64,000 nt of DNA from Novispirillum itersonii (GCF_014205675.1 NZ_JACIIX010000001.1:62001-126000); one strand, 5' to 3'; positions 36,285 through 46,539 are shown, counted from the first letter of the stretch. The notes: generated from the letters alone by a model not told the origin. Numbers and translations: made by a program.

Positions 36285-37526
36285 ATGCCGATCCTGCTGC
36301 CGTTCCTGCCCCAGCCCTCCCCGTCCCGGCCCGTTCTGTCCGCCGCCATGGTCGCGGCCGCGCTGCTGCTGCTGCCTGCTGCGGCCACCGCCGCCGACTT
36401 CAACGATGCCCTGCCCAATGCTGCCGCCCAGCGCCCGGCCTTCCCCGGCCAGACCCGCGCCCCGGTGATTGCCGACACCACCCGGCTTCAGCGCACCGTG
36501 GTGGCGCGCGGGCTGGAACACCCGTGGGGCATGGCAGAGCTGCCGGACGGCGGCTGGCTGGTGACCGAACGGCCCGGCCGCCTGCGTCTGGTGCGGGCCG
36601 ATGGCAGCCTCTCCGCCCCGATCCTCGGGCTTCCGGCAGTGGAGGCCACCGGTCAGGGCGGGCTGCTGGACGTGGCGGTGCGTGACGACTTCGCCACCAG
36701 CCTCCGGGTGTGGTGGAGCTACGCCGAACCGCGCGGTGCCGAGGGCAACGGCACCGCCGTCGCCACCGGCACCCTCTCCGCCGATGCCACCCGCCTGACC
36801 GATGTGCGGGTGATCTTCCGCCAGACCCCGGCATGGCGCTCCTCGCTGCATTTCGGCTCCCGACTGGTGTTTGACCGCGACGGCGGCCTGTTTGTCACCA
36901 CCGGCGAACGCTCAGACCGCGCCGCCCGCCCGCTGGCGCAGGACCCCGCCACCCTGCTGGGCAAGGTGGTGCGGATCCACCCCGACGGCGGGCCGATGCA
37001 GGCCGATCCGGCCTTCCCCGGCGGCCTGCCGGAAGTATGGTCCATCGGCCACCGCAACGTGCAGGGGGCAACGCTGGCCCCGGACGGCACCCTGTGGACG
37101 GTGGAACACGGCCCGCGCGGCGGCGACGAGCTGAACCACCCGCAGCGGGGCAAAAATTACGGCTGGCCGGTGATCACCTACGGGCAGGAATACAGCGGCA
37201 ACCCGGTCGGCACCGGCACAACCGCACAGGCGGGGATGGAGCAGCCGGTGTATTACTGGGACCCGGTGATCGCCCCCGGCGGCATGGCGTTCTACACCGC
37301 CGACCGCATCCCCGGCTGGCGCAACAGCCTGCTGATCGCCGGACTGGGCGCACAGGCGCTGGTGCGCCTGACGCTGGACCCGGTCAGCAAACTCGTCACC
37401 GGCGAAGCCCGCTACTTCGACGGCACCGCCCGCATCCGCGACGTTACCGTGGCCCGCGACGGCGCGGTGATGCTGTTGACCGACGAAGACGACGGTGCCC
37501 TGATCCGGGTGGATCTGGCGCGGTAG
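36285..37526 (+). CDS. PQQ-dependent aldose sugar dehydrogenase (YliI/Asd family)
   Basis: 413 residues from the ATG at 36285, with GGAGAG at 8 nt. The signal peptide ends LLLLPAAATAA, so the enzyme is exported to the periplasm. The mature protein is a six-bladed GDH-B-type propeller with VARGLEHPWGMAELPDGGWLVTERPGRLRLV at the start. It has SSLHFGSRLVFDRDGGLFVTTGERSD, AQDPATLLGKVVRIHPDG, GHRNVQGATLAPDGTLWTVEHGPRGGDELNHPQRGKNYGWPVITYGQEYSG and DPVIAPGGMAFYTAD. His and Arg residues in HFG, GHRNVQG and EHGPRGGDE line the PQQ/Ca site in this family. It oxidises aldose sugars, passing electrons to the respiratory chain. It is a single gene. Confidence 0.93.
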   Translation: MPILLPFLPQPSPSRPVLSAAMVAAALLLLPAAATAADFNDALPNAAAQRPAFPGQTRAPVIADTTRLQRTVVARGLEHPWGMAELPDGGWLVTERPGRLRLVRADGSLSAPILGLPAVEATGQGGLLDVAVRDDFATSLRVWWSYAEPRGAEGNGTAVATGTLSADATRLTDVRVIFRQTPAWRSSLHFGSRLVFDRDGGLFVTTGERSDRAARPLAQDPATLLGKVVRIHPDGGPMQADPAFPGGLPEVWSIGHRNVQGATLAPDGTLWTVEHGPRGGDELNHPQRGKNYGWPVITYGQEYSGNPVGTGTTAQAGMEQPVYYWDPVIAPGGMAFYTADRIPGWRNSLLIAGLGAQALVRLTLDPVSKLVTGEARYFDGTARIRDVTVARDGAVMLLTDEDDGALIRVDLAR

Positions 37527-37579
37527 GGGGCGGGATGAGGGGGATGAGGGAAAAAGCGCGGGCTGCCGCCCGCCCCCGC

Positions 37580-37598
37580 ACGGGGCCATTGGCCCCGT
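37580..37598. terminator. Hairpin after the sugar dehydrogenase gene
   Basis: A perfect 8-bp stem ACGGGGCC / GGCCCCGT with ATT loop (37580-37598), 54 bp after the stop and with no T-run. The base composition changes to the A+T-richer restriction cassette within the next 30 bp. Confidence 0.5.
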
Positions 37599-37670
37599 AC
37601 CCCGGGAGTAAGCATCAGTCAGAGCGTTTTTTGATGAACGGAATAGGCAGATACTGGATCAATCTTTTGC

Positions 37671-38603
37671 CTATCTTCCCTTGGCAATTTCAATCTTCAG
37701 ACTGGGATCCGTTTCATGGGCATCGACGATCGCATTATAACGTTCCAGCAATTCCCCGATTTTAACGATGCGCCTGTCTGGAGAAAATTGCCCCAGTTCA
37801 TAAATGTTAGCCGCAAGAAATTGCTCGAACTCGATGATGTCGAGCCGATCATAAATCCCTGCATTTTCGGATAAGCCTTCGGCCGTTGTTGCTCCACGTC
37901 GTGTCGTAATAATGAGCGGTTTCAGTCCACAGTCCAAGTTCGCCACACACTTACGAATCAGCGCCTCAGACGGAGCTGTGCTCACGTGAATCGAAACATC
38001 GTGAAGATTGAAGTCTCCGGTTCTGCCCTCTGCTGCATCATTCTGGTTCGAGCCGTGATGCTGGACTTTGCCCTCGCCAAGCACAAGATCCAACTTAGCT
38101 CCGACAAGATGCTGTAACATCGTGCCCAGAAACATTGTTCCAGACATTTCCCGCTGACGGTCCTCGGCCTGTCGCATCAGATTTCGGATAACCGCGCGAA
38201 GGCCTAAATTCCCGTCAAGCTTAAGGGAAAACGGCTTTGCCGCAAAAAAATTGCGGACACGGGCAATCCAAAATAGCTCAATCTCGTTCAAATCGATGGC
38301 AGAGTCATCAGTAGAGAGCTTATTCAAGAATTCAACATAGACACGCATATTCCCCAAGCTGCCGCGAGACGTTCTACCGCCCTCCTCGGCCAAAACGCGT
38401 GTAATGCCATGACGGCCAAGGATGGCTTGGACCTTTCCTTTGCCCAGCCCCAGCACCTGACCTTCGCCTTCTGTGATGAGTTGGGCGGGGTCAAGCGGCA
38501 GCCCCCGCTCCCGCGCATGGTCCGTGACAACCAAGGCAACACAAAGCGGTCCCTTGCCTCGGAATTTATGTTTTTCGGCAAAATCAGAAAGGGCTTTAAG
38601 CAT
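37671..38603 (-). CDS. Putative type II restriction endonuclease (DUF4928-like)
   Basis: 310 residues, starting 2 nt after the methyltransferase stop, so translationally coupled to it. The base composition is clearly A+T-richer than in flanking genes. The sequence (SGTMFLGTMLQHLVGAKLDLVLGEGKVQHHGSNQNDAAEGRTGDFNLHDVSIHVSTAPSEALIRKC) resembles the DUF4928 proteins found next to Dcm-type enzymes. GDFNLHDVSIHVS could be the Asp/His core of a degenerate PD-(D/E)xK nuclease, and IEFEQFLAANIYELGQF is also typical. The residues after this include a Lys/Arg-rich KPLIITTRRGATTA strand. Nuclease function is inferred from operon position, and the recognition site is unknown. Confidence 0.7.
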   Translation of the reverse strand: MLKALSDFAEKHKFRGKGPLCVALVVTDHARERGLPLDPAQLITEGEGQVLGLGKGKVQAILGRHGITRVLAEEGGRTSRGSLGNMRVYVEFLNKLSTDDSAIDLNEIELFWIARVRNFFAAKPFSLKLDGNLGLRAVIRNLMRQAEDRQREMSGTMFLGTMLQHLVGAKLDLVLGEGKVQHHGSNQNDAAEGRTGDFNLHDVSIHVSTAPSEALIRKCVANLDCGLKPLIITTRRGATTAEGLSENAGIYDRLDIIEFEQFLAANIYELGQFSPDRRIVKIGELLERYNAIVDAHETDPSLKIEIAKGR

Positions 38604-38605
38604 GG

Positions 38606-39766
38606 TTATTCCGCGGCGGCGGCAACAAACGCGTTGCTTGCCAAAATGGGTTCAAACAGTTGTGCGGCCAGCCATCTGACGACAGGCACGGCCACCCCGT
38701 CTCCCGCCAGATGATACGCCTCGTTATATTTACTAGGTAGCAGATAGGTATCGGGAAGTCCCATCAGCCTTGCCGCCTCACGCGGGGACAGTAGACGGGA
38801 ACGAACCCGCGCGCCCTCCACCAAGATAATGCTTTGCCGCGACGAGCCTCCGCCGGGAGTGCGCAAGCATCCTGCCAATTCGTCAAATCTCACCTCAGCT
38901 CGCTGCATCTTCACGCCGTTTTCGATGCGGGTGCGCTTGTAGACGCCACCGACCACACGCCGACCAGCCTTCTTCGCGGCCTCGACTTTGCCAAGATGCA
39001 GAGGGTTCATCATCCCAATCAGCCTCGCCGTCTCCTGAGGAGAATGCCATTCGCAGCCCTCGGGCACCTCCTGTATCAGGTCGGCGAAGCGAGCCGACAT
39101 GGCTGGCGGCGAGGGCAGATTCCACCAAATCCAACCCTGTCGGGTCTTAGATGGCATCCTCGCCCAAGCGTCCCGCATGGCTTGGGGATGCCACATAGGT
39201 GACGGCTCCCCACAAAGCTCGGGCGGAATTTTCAAATCTGGATGAACGCCAATAATGAACACCCGGGGACGGGATTGAGGCAAAAAGAGCCGGGCGTCCA
39301 CGACCAACGCTCCAAAGCAATACCCAGCCTCGGAAAAGGAACCGGCGATAGCTGCAAAATCGCCCCCCCCATTGGACGTCAGCGCGCCAAACACATTTTC
39401 CAAAGCGATGATTCGGGGTGCGCGCGCCTGTTCCATAAGTTGGCGCATCAGGCTCCAAAACGGCCAGAACGTACCTGACCGCGTCTGTGAACGCGAGTCT
39501 GGGCGACCAATACCTTCGTAATTTCCAGCCAGCGACAGGTCCTGACAGGGAAAAGAAGCCCACGCCAAATCAGCCCGGCGCTCGGGAAGCTGGGAAGCGG
39601 AAATCAGATTGATGTCCTCGACAAGCAGATCGTCACCACCCCAGTTTCGTCGATAAGAACTCGCTTTGGTTTCGTCGAAATCATTGGCGAACAAACAGCT
39701 CCAGCCAGTTCCCAGACCGGCACGAGCCATTCCACCCCCAGCAAAAAACTCGAGAAACTCAGGCAT
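38606..39766 (-). CDS. dcm: DNA (cytosine-5) methyltransferase of a type II R-M system
   Basis: 386 residues. C5-methyltransferase motifs appear in order: motif I FLEFFAGGGMARAGLG, motif IV with the catalytic Cys in ASFPCQDLSLAGNYEGI, motif VI IIALENVFGAL, motif VIII LFLPQSRPRVFIIGV, motif IX RTPGGGSSRQSIIL, and motif X NEAYHLAGDGVAVPVVRWLA. The target-recognition region (about 190-310) is moderately long. The enzyme protects host DNA against the endonuclease encoded immediately downstream. The cassette is minus strand and codon and base use differ from the neighbours, consistent with horizontal acquisition. No vsr or controller gene is evident. Confidence 0.93.
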   Translation of the reverse strand: MPEFLEFFAGGGMARAGLGTGWSCLFANDFDETKASSYRRNWGGDDLLVEDINLISASQLPERRADLAWASFPCQDLSLAGNYEGIGRPDSRSQTRSGTFWPFWSLMRQLMEQARAPRIIALENVFGALTSNGGGDFAAIAGSFSEAGYCFGALVVDARLFLPQSRPRVFIIGVHPDLKIPPELCGEPSPMWHPQAMRDAWARMPSKTRQGWIWWNLPSPPAMSARFADLIQEVPEGCEWHSPQETARLIGMMNPLHLGKVEAAKKAGRRVVGGVYKRTRIENGVKMQRAEVRFDELAGCLRTPGGGSSRQSIILVEGARVRSRLLSPREAARLMGLPDTYLLPSKYNEAYHLAGDGVAVPVVRWLAAQLFEPILASNAFVAAAAE

Positions 39767-40353
39767 CGTCTCGTCTCTCCATCACGCTTCCGGCTTTCGC
39801 ATGATCGCGCCCTTTCTTCTCCTGAACGGCTGGAGCGACCCTGGTATTACGAGAAACGTTCCCCTGCAATTCCTTTCTCAAGACACCTATGGACCCGTAG
39901 ATTTCCGGTGCCGGTCGGAGATTAAGGCAATGCTCAATTTTCATGCTCGGGCCAGAATGGCACCAGACAGGTGCCAAAACAAGTATATCGCTGAGAGCCA
40001 ACCCCTTGCTCAGGCTGCGGGTTGCTGACCCCAGACTGACCAGCAGAAAAATTCCATATTTTCATGTAGTTGAGGAACCTAATTGCGTCATCCCATACAT
40101 GCAGATGACGGAAAAGGGCTACGATGGTGACACTGTCCGCCAGAAGCATGCTTTTCTACGATATTCTGTTCTTTACCCCGACCCGCGGCTGAGCCGCCTG
40201 CAACTTCGGACAATACAAAGATCTTTAGCCCCGACATTTAATGGTGCGGATTAAGCCTGAAGCTCATTTTTGGATGAACCCTTTTTCTGAAAAAGGGTTC
40301 GCCCCATCGCCCGCCGGGCGATCCCACACCCCAGCCAGAGAGTCCACAAACAC
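39767..40353. other. Non-coding flank of the R-M cassette
   Basis: About 600 bp of A+T-richer DNA upstream of the methyltransferase. It holds a 7-bp inverted repeat TGGCACC-AGACA-GGTGCCA at 39958-39976, a possible operator. An 80-codon minus-strand ORF (39759-40001) has a stop that overlaps the methyltransferase start but no recognisable domain. A perfect 11-bp hairpin GAACCCTTTTT/AAAAAGGGTTC lies at 40276-40300. The composition returns to high G+C after about 40300. Confidence 0.5.
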
Positions 40354-40385
40354 CTCAGGCGGCCCCCTCGCCGGGGCCGCCTGAG
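40354..40385 (-). terminator. Terminator hairpin of nrdJ
   Basis: A 13-bp perfect stem CTCAGGCGGCCCC (40354-40366) / GGGGCCGCCTGAG (40373-40385), 58 bp beyond the nrdJ stop. On the minus strand it is followed by GTGTTTGTGG, a weak T-run. Confidence 0.7.
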
Positions 40386-40442
40386 ATTAAAACCGGGTCA
40401 ACACACGCCCCGGTCCGGTCAGCAAGGTCGCCGCAGCGGCGC

Positions 40443-43400
40443 TTACGAGCAGCCGCTGGTCGATCCGCAGGTGTCGCACTTCATGCAGGTGCCGTTGCGC
40501 ACCAGCGTGAAGTTGCCGCATTCGCCGCAGCTGTCGCCTTCATAGCCCTTCATCCGGGCTTCGCGGATTTTGCCGAGGCGGGTGTCTACCGTGCTGGTCA
40601 CAGTGGCATCCACGGTCACCGCTTCGTAGTGGGTGTGGGTGTGCAGGGTCTGCACCGTGCCGCCACCGGCCCCGGCGGCCACGGCCTTGGGGGCCTCTTC
40701 GCTGCCCGATCGCAGCACCACAAGGTTCTTGAGGTCGGAGGAACGGACGTAGCCCTTCGACACCGTACGTTCCACCAGCGTACCGCCCCAGTGGGCGAGG
40801 TCGCCTTCGTCGTGGCCGTCGCCCAGCGTATCCGGGTGGGTGTCTTCCGGAATCACATGGGCCAGATCGGTGCGGCCGAGGTAGCTGATCGCCACTTCGC
40901 GGAACAGGTAATCGAGGATCGAGGTGGACATCTTGATGGCATCGTTGCCTTCCACCATCCCCGAGGGCTCAAACCGCACGAAGGTGAAGGCCTCGACGAA
41001 CTCTTCCAGCGGCACGCCGTATTGCAGGCCGATCGACACGGCAATGGCGAAGTTGTTCATCAGGGAGCGGAACGCCGCCCCTTCCTTGTGCATATCGACG
41101 AAGATTTCGCCCAGCGTGCCGTCTTCGTATTCCCCGGTGCGGAGGTAGACCTTGTGGCCGCCGACCACCGCCTTCTGGGTGTAGCCCTTGCGGCGGTCCG
41201 GCATGCGGCGGCGCACGGCGCGGTGGATCACCTTTTCGGCGATCTTTTCCGCCACCACGGCGGCGCGTTCCGGGGTCGGGGCGGTCTTCATCGCCTCGAT
41301 CAGGTCCAGCGCCGCATCCTCGGCATCCTCATCGGGCAGGCTGTCGTCGATCAGCGCCGACTGAAGCGGCTGCGACAGCTTCGACCCGTCGCGGTACAGC
41401 GCATTGGCCTTCAGGCCCAGCGACCACGACAGTTCGTAGGCGGCCATGCAATCCTGCACCGTGGCGGTGCCGGGCATGTTGATGGTCTTGGAAATCGCCC
41501 CGGAGATGAACGGCTGCGCCGCCGCCATCATCAGAATGTGGCTCTCCACCGACAGATAGCGCTTGCCCAGCCGCCCGCAGGGGTTGGCGCAGTCAAACAC
41601 CGGCAGATGCTCCGCCTTCAGGTGCGGCGCGCCTTCCAGCGTCATCGCACCGCAGACGTGGGTGTTGGCGGCCTCCACCTGCGCCTTGGAAAAGCCCAGC
41701 GACGCCAGCAGATCAAAGCTGAAGTCATCAAGCTGCGCCTGTGACAGGCCGAGGGTATGCAGGCAGAAATCCTCGCCGAGAGTCCACTTGTTGAAGGCGA
41801 ACTTGATGTCGTAGGCGGTCTTCAGCGCCTGTTCCACCTTATCCAGCACGGCGGTGGTGAAGCCCTTGGCCCGCAGGCTGTCGTGGTTGATGTGCGGGGC
41901 GGTGGCCAGCGTGCCGTGGCCGGTGGCATAGGCGATGATGGCGTCAATCTCCGCCGGGCCGTAGCCCATCGTCTGCAACGCCAGCGGCACCATGCGGTTG
42001 ATGATCTTGAAGTAGCCGCCTCCGGCCAGCTTCTTGTACTTCACCAGCGCGAAATCGGGTTCAATGCCGGTGGTGTCGCAGTCCATCACCAGCCCGATGG
42101 TGCCGGTGGGGGCGATGACGCTGACCTGCGCATTGCGGAAGCCGTGGGCCTCGCCCAGCGTCAGGGCGCGGTCCCAGGCGGCGCGGGCGGCTTCCACCAC
42201 CTTGGGGTCGTGGCAGGAGCGGCCATCCAGCGGCACCGGGCGGATGGTCAGCCCTTCGTAGCCATCGGCCAGCCCATGGGCGGCGCGGCGGTGGTTGCGG
42301 ATGACCCGCAGCATGTCGTCGCGGTTATCGGCAAAGCCGTCAAAGGCCCCCAGTTCCGCCGCCATTTCCGCCGAGGTGGCATAGGACGCCCCGGTCATCA
42401 GCGCCGAAATCGCCCCGCACAGGGCGCGGCCTTCATCGGAGTCATAGGAAATGCCGTTGGCCATCAGCAGGCCGCCGATATTGGCATAGCCCAGTCCCAG
42501 CGTGCGGTAGCGGTACGACAGTTCGGCAATGCGGGCAGAGGGGAACTGCGCCATCAGCACCGAGACTTCCAGCACCACGGTCCACAGCCGCACCGCATGT
42601 TCAAACGCCGCCACGGCAAAGCTGCCGTCGGCATTGCGGAACTGCATCAGGTTCAGCGAGGCCAGATTGCAGGCGGTATCATCGAGGAACATGTATTCGG
42701 AACACGGGTTAGACCCGTTGATCCGCCCGGACTGCGGGCAGGTGTGCCATTCGTTGATGGTGGTGTCGTATTGCAGGCCGGGGTCGGCGCAGGCCCATGC
42801 CGCTTCGCCGATCTTTTCCCACAGGGCGCGGGCCTTCAGGGTTTTCGCCGGTTTGCCGTCGGTGCGGCGGATCAGCGACCAGTCGGCACCGGTGCGCACC
42901 GCATCGAGGAAGGCATTGGTGACGCGGACGGAGTTGTTGGAATTCTGGCCCGCCACGGTCAGATAGGCTTCGGAATCCCAGTCGGTGTCATATTCCGGGA
43001 AGTCGATGGCGGTGAAGCCCTGCTTCGCGAACAGGATGGTGCGCTGGATGTAGTTATCCGGCACATCGGCCTTGCGGGCAGCGCGGATCGCCTTGCGCAG
43101 CGGCAGGTTGACCGCCGGATCAAAGCGGCCTTCGGCGGTGGCGGCACTCTCGCCCGGGGCCACCCAGCCGGTAACGGCGTTGAACACGGCGGTCAGGTGG
43201 CGGCGGCAGGCCTTCGACCCGGCCACCAGCGCGGCAACCTTCTGTTCCTCCACCACTTTCCAGTCGATGAAGGCTTCAACATCGGGGTGATCGACATCAA
43301 CGATCACCATTTTGGCGGCGCGGCGGGTGGTGCCGCCGGACTTGATCGCCCCGGCGGCGCGGTCGCCGATCTTCAGGAAGCTCATCAGCCCGGAGGACTT

Positions 43401-44147
43401 GCCACCCCCGGCCAGCGGCTCGCTCTCGCCGCGCAGGTTGGAGAAGTTGGTGCCGGTGCCGGAGCCGTATTTGAACAGCCGGGCTTCCCGCACCCACAGA
43501 TCCATGATGCCGCCTTCGTTGACCAGATCATCGGCAATCGACTGGATGAAGCAGGCATGCGGCTGCGGGTGTTCGTAAGCCGAAGAGGACGGCACCAGCG
43601 CCTTGGTCTCCGGATCGACGTAGAAATGGCCCTGCCCGGCGCTGTCGATGCCATAGGCCCAATGCAGGCCGGTATTGAACCACTGCGGGGAATTCGGCGC
43701 GCCCATCTGCATCGCCAGCATGTAGCGCATTTCGTCATAGAAGGCGCGGGCGTCGGCTTCGCCGTCAAAGTGGCGGCCTTTCCAGCCCCAGTAGGTCCAG
43801 GTGCCGGCCAGACGGTCAAACACCTGCCGGGCGTCGGTCTCGCCGCCGATGCGGGCTTCTTCCGGCAGGGCGGCCAGCGCGTCGGCATCGGCGGTGTGGC
43901 GCCACAGCCACTGCGGCACGCCCTTCTCCCGCACCGGCTTCAGGGCGGCGGGCACACCACGGCGGCGAAAGTATTTCTGCGCCAGCACATCGCAGGCCAC
44001 CTGCGACCATGCCGCCGGAACGGCGATCTCGCTCTGCCGGAAGACCACCGATCCATCGGGGTTGCGGATCTCGGAGGCGGTGGTGCGGAATTCAATCTCC
44101 GCATAGGGGGATACACCGTCCTGAGTGAACACGCGCTCGAACTTCAT
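40443..44147 (-). CDS. nrdJ: Adenosylcobalamin-dependent (class II) ribonucleotide reductase NrdJ
   Basis: 1234 residues from the ATG at 44147 ([20 protein letters not shown]). The ORF reaches 32 codons further back without family-like sequence. The catalytic barrel includes [59 protein letters not shown] with an active-site Cys, [44 protein letters not shown]-like DCANPCG and the C-terminal redox/zinc tail [23 protein letters not shown]. The enzyme makes deoxynucleotides with B12 as radical source, oxygen-independently. The length and zinc-tail are usual for the alphaproteobacterial form. A NrdR box lies upstream at 44497. CobL at 24560 belongs to the cofactor pathway. Confidence 0.97.
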   Translation of the reverse strand: MKFERVFTQDGVSPYAEIEFRTTASEIRNPDGSVVFRQSEIAVPAAWSQVACDVLAQKYFRRRGVPAALKPVREKGVPQWLWRHTADADALAALPEEARIGGETDARQVFDRLAGTWTYWGWKGRHFDGEADARAFYDEMRYMLAMQMGAPNSPQWFNTGLHWAYGIDSAGQGHFYVDPETKALVPSSSAYEHPQPHACFIQSIADDLVNEGGIMDLWVREARLFKYGSGTGTNFSNLRGESEPLAGGGKSSGLMSFLKIGDRAAGAIKSGGTTRRAAKMVIVDVDHPDVEAFIDWKVVEEQKVAALVAGSKACRRHLTAVFNAVTGWVAPGESAATAEGRFDPAVNLPLRKAIRAARKADVPDNYIQRTILFAKQGFTAIDFPEYDTDWDSEAYLTVAGQNSNNSVRVTNAFLDAVRTGADWSLIRRTDGKPAKTLKARALWEKIGEAAWACADPGLQYDTTINEWHTCPQSGRINGSNPCSEYMFLDDTACNLASLNLMQFRNADGSFAVAAFEHAVRLWTVVLEVSVLMAQFPSARIAELSYRYRTLGLGYANIGGLLMANGISYDSDEGRALCGAISALMTGASYATSAEMAAELGAFDGFADNRDDMLRVIRNHRRAAHGLADGYEGLTIRPVPLDGRSCHDPKVVEAARAAWDRALTLGEAHGFRNAQVSVIAPTGTIGLVMDCDTTGIEPDFALVKYKKLAGGGYFKIINRMVPLALQTMGYGPAEIDAIIAYATGHGTLATAPHINHDSLRAKGFTTAVLDKVEQALKTAYDIKFAFNKWTLGEDFCLHTLGLSQAQLDDFSFDLLASLGFSKAQVEAANTHVCGAMTLEGAPHLKAEHLPVFDCANPCGRLGKRYLSVESHILMMAAAQPFISGAISKTINMPGTATVQDCMAAYELSWSLGLKANALYRDGSKLSQPLQSALIDDSLPDEDAEDAALDLIEAMKTAPTPERAAVVAEKIAEKVIHRAVRRRMPDRRKGYTQKAVVGGHKVYLRTGEYEDGTLGEIFVDMHKEGAAFRSLMNNFAIAVSIGLQYGVPLEEFVEAFTFVRFEPSGMVEGNDAIKMSTSILDYLFREVAISYLGRTDLAHVIPEDTHPDTLGDGHDEGDLAHWGGTLVERTVSKGYVRSSDLKNLVVLRSGSEEAPKAVAAGAGGGTVQTLHTHTHYEAVTVDATVTSTVDTRLGKIREARMKGYEGDSCGECGNFTLVRNGTCMKCDTCGSTSGCS

Positions 44148-44860
44148 CGCCGCCGTCTGCCTTTCTGTGCCTGTTGTCTGGTCCGGTGTCCCGGCGCGGG
44201 CCTTGTTCCGCGCCATCCCTGTCGCCGGACCGGGAATAATCAAGAGGATCGGCAGGCCCGCTCAGACCCGCCGCCGAGGACTGCGGCGCACTCCGGGCAA
44301 CACGGTGTCCCCGGCGCGCATCCCCTTCGCACGCACCGCGCAACACCCCGGCCCGACGCCGCTGATGACTGTAACCCCGTGACATCCGCCTTCTGCGGAT
44401 CGGTGTCTCTGGAAGCACCCTGTGGAACCACCGGAACGGCTCCGGCCCGAGCCGGAGGGGACACCCCCCGAAATACGGACAGAAATCCCGCTTCCGCACA
44501 ACATATTGTGGTTTTGTGCAGGTGCGGCCACAACACTACGCATCACGACCCGTCACATCAATCCCTTTTTTAACGGTCCGGAGTCCCTTTTTTCAGTTGC
44601 AAAAACCGCCCTGCTGGTCCGTGGGCCGCGTCGCCGCCACCGGGGGAAAACACCTTCGGATCCGGCGCTGCCCCCGTTCCGACTCCGCTGCCCCGGAACG
44701 GTTCCAGCCTTCGGACACAGGGGGACCGCAGCACCGGCGAAACACCAGTGCTGGCAGGAAAAAATGACATGGGATACCAGATGTCGTGGAGGCTACCGCA
44801 ACCGCCCTGCCCTGCCTGTGACGGGGCGCACTCGGCCCGGCTGAAGCCGGGCCTTGGTTT
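44148..44860. other. Long leader/intergenic region upstream of nrdJ
   Basis: Over 700 bp without a credible gene. The NrdR box at 44497-44510 is the main signal. No cobalamin riboswitch signature was recognised on the minus strand. Short ORFs in this stretch lack any family features. The last bases run into repeat family A. Confidence 0.5.
44497..44510. promoter_or_regulatory. NrdR box upstream of nrdJ
   Basis: CACAACATATTGTG matches the core of the NrdR consensus (ACACWATATATWGTGT) at 13 of 14 positions. A second, half-conserved site (CACAACA at 44529-44535) is centred 32 bp away, about three helical turns, as expected for NrdR box pairs. It lies some 350 bp upstream of the nrdJ start. Confidence 0.65.
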
Positions 44861-44861
44861 G

Positions 44862-45320
44862 TTTGGCCCCTCAGACGCCGGGCGCGGGCCTCCGCCCGCT
44901 TGGCTCACGTGCCCACGCGGGCACGGGCCCTCAATGGGCCAGTCGGGCCGCTGGCCCTCCGTTTATCTGCCCCTCAGACGGCGGGCGGGGGCCTCCGCCC
45001 CCTTGCCTCACGCGCGAATGGTCGCGCGGGCGCTCAACGCGCCAGTCGCTACGCTCCGCTTTCTTTTTTCGGCCCCTCACACGGCGGGCGCGGGCATCCG
45101 CCCGCTTGCCTCACGCGCGGGGCCTCAATGGCCCAGTCGGCCCGGCTGAAGCCGGGCCTCCGGGAATTTACTGATCAGCTTCTGAACAGTCCCTTGTATG
45201 TTTGGCCCCTCAGATGGCGGGCGGGGGCGTCCGCCCCCTTGCCTCACGCGCGAATGGTCGCGCGGGGCCTCAATGGCCCAGTCGGCCCGGCGATGCCGGG
45301 CCTCCGGGAGGTTCCCGACC
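44862..45320. repeat. Repeat family A array (four units)
   Basis: Units begin with GGCCCCTCAGACGCCGGGCG-like sequence near 44862, 44960, 45075 and 45207. Each contains a CCGCCCGCTTG(G/C)CTCAC core, a CGCGCGAATGGTCGCGCG hairpin and GCCTCAATGGCCCAGTCG. Same family as 9490-9716 and 33540-33935. Confidence 0.85.
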
Positions 45321-45357
45321 CGCTTCTGAAAAGCCCCTCAACGGCAGACACCGACCC

Positions 45358-46431
45358 TCAGGCCGTGGTCAGGGCCGGATAATCGACATAGCCAATGCTC
45401 TTATCCTCCAGCCATACCCCGTAAAAACTATCCGCCCGCACCTCATTCAGGGGCTGCCTGGCGGCCAGACGGCGCGGCAGGTCCGGGGTGGCGATGAAAT
45501 CCTTGCCGAAGCTGACCGCGTCGGCCTCCCCGGCGGCGATCACCTGTTCCGCCGTCTCGGCGGTAAATCCTTCGTTGGCGATATACACCCCGCCGAAGGC
45601 CGCCTTCAGGTCCGGCCCCAGACGCGGCCCGTCCAGCGATTCCCGCGCAAACAGGAAAGCAATGCCCCGCTTGCCCAGTTCCGTCGCCACATGGGTGAAC
45701 AGCGCGCGCGGATCGCTGTCGCTGACCTCATGCGCATCCCCACGCGGCGACAGGTGGACCCCGACCCGGTCCTTGCCCCACACGCCGATCACCGCATCCG
45801 TCACCTCCAGCAGCAGGCGGGCGCGGTTTTCAACACTGCCGCCATAGGAATCGGTGCGGTGGTTGGTGCCGTCATGCAGGAACTGATCGAGCAGATAGCC
45901 GTTGGCCCCGTGGATTTCCACGCCGTCAAACCCGGCGCGGCGGGCATTCTCGGCGGCCCGGCGGTAATCGTCGATGATTCCCGGCAGCTCGGCGGTGTCC
46001 AGCGCGCGCGGCACCTCATAAGGCTGCTTCGGGCGCAGCAGGCTGACATGGCCGGTCATGGCGATGGCACTGGGGGCCACCGGCAGCGCCCCATTGTCTT
46101 GCAGGCTGGAATGCGACACCCGGCCGACATGCCAGAGCTGGGCGAAGATCCGGCCCCCGGCGGCGTGGACGGCGCGGGTCACGCCCTGCCAGCCCACCAC
46201 CTGCTCCTCCGACCACAGGCCGGGCGTGTCGGGATAACCGACCCCCTGCGGGCTGACCGAGGTGGCTTCCGACAGGATCAGCCCGGCCGAGGCCCGCTGG
46301 GCATAGTATTCCGCCATCAGGGCGGTCGGCACCCGCCCGGCCCCGGCGCGGGCACGGGTCAGCGGGGCCATGATGACACGGTTGGGCAGCACCAGATCGC
46401 CGACGGTCAGCGGGGTAAACAGAGTGGTCAT
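45358..46431 (-). CDS. nemA: Old yellow enzyme-family alkene/N-ethylmaleimide reductase
   Basis: 357 residues, normal for NemA/OYE, with GGAG upstream of the ATG. The FMN-binding TIM-barrel starts LFTPLTVGDLVLPNRVIMAPLTRARA. The substrate loop is GGRIFAQLWHVGRVSHSSLQ. GFDGVEIHGANGYLLDQFLHDGTNHRTDSYGGSVENRARLLLEV contains the HGAN active-site pair, and LSPRGDAHEVSDSDPRALF and ADAVSFGKDFIATPDLPRRL are also family regions. The enzyme reduces activated C=C bonds or nitro groups with NAD(P)H. It is last in a minus-strand operon with a tautomerase and an NTF2-like protein, 108 bp downstream of the tautomerase gene. Confidence 0.95.
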   Translation of the reverse strand: MTTLFTPLTVGDLVLPNRVIMAPLTRARAGAGRVPTALMAEYYAQRASAGLILSEATSVSPQGVGYPDTPGLWSEEQVVGWQGVTRAVHAAGGRIFAQLWHVGRVSHSSLQDNGALPVAPSAIAMTGHVSLLRPKQPYEVPRALDTAELPGIIDDYRRAAENARRAGFDGVEIHGANGYLLDQFLHDGTNHRTDSYGGSVENRARLLLEVTDAVIGVWGKDRVGVHLSPRGDAHEVSDSDPRALFTHVATELGKRGIAFLFARESLDGPRLGPDLKAAFGGVYIANEGFTAETAEQVIAAGEADAVSFGKDFIATPDLPRRLAARQPLNEVRADSFYGVWLEDKSIGYVDYPALTTA

Positions 46432-46539
46432 AACGGAGACTCCGGCAGGGGCAGGCCCGGATCAGGGCCGCCCGGAGAAGACAGGGAAGATAAACCCCAT
46501 CTAGGGACAGCCCCGCCGGTCGCGCGAGAGGGAAAAGTG

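Noticed and set aside
39759-40001. 80-codon minus-strand ORF whose stop overlaps the methyltransferase start
   Set aside because: The overlap resembles coupling, and a controller gene would be expected here. However, there is no HTH or other motif and no convincing RBS, so it is left unannotated.
44529-44542. Second NrdR box 32 bp from the first
   Set aside because: Spacing is right, but only the left half matches; mentioned as supporting evidence and not called as a site.
41757-44573. 938-codon plus-strand frame opposite nrdJ
   Set aside because: Antisense frame of a high-G+C gene; rich in Gly, Arg and His with no domain, whereas the minus strand encodes a full NrdJ.
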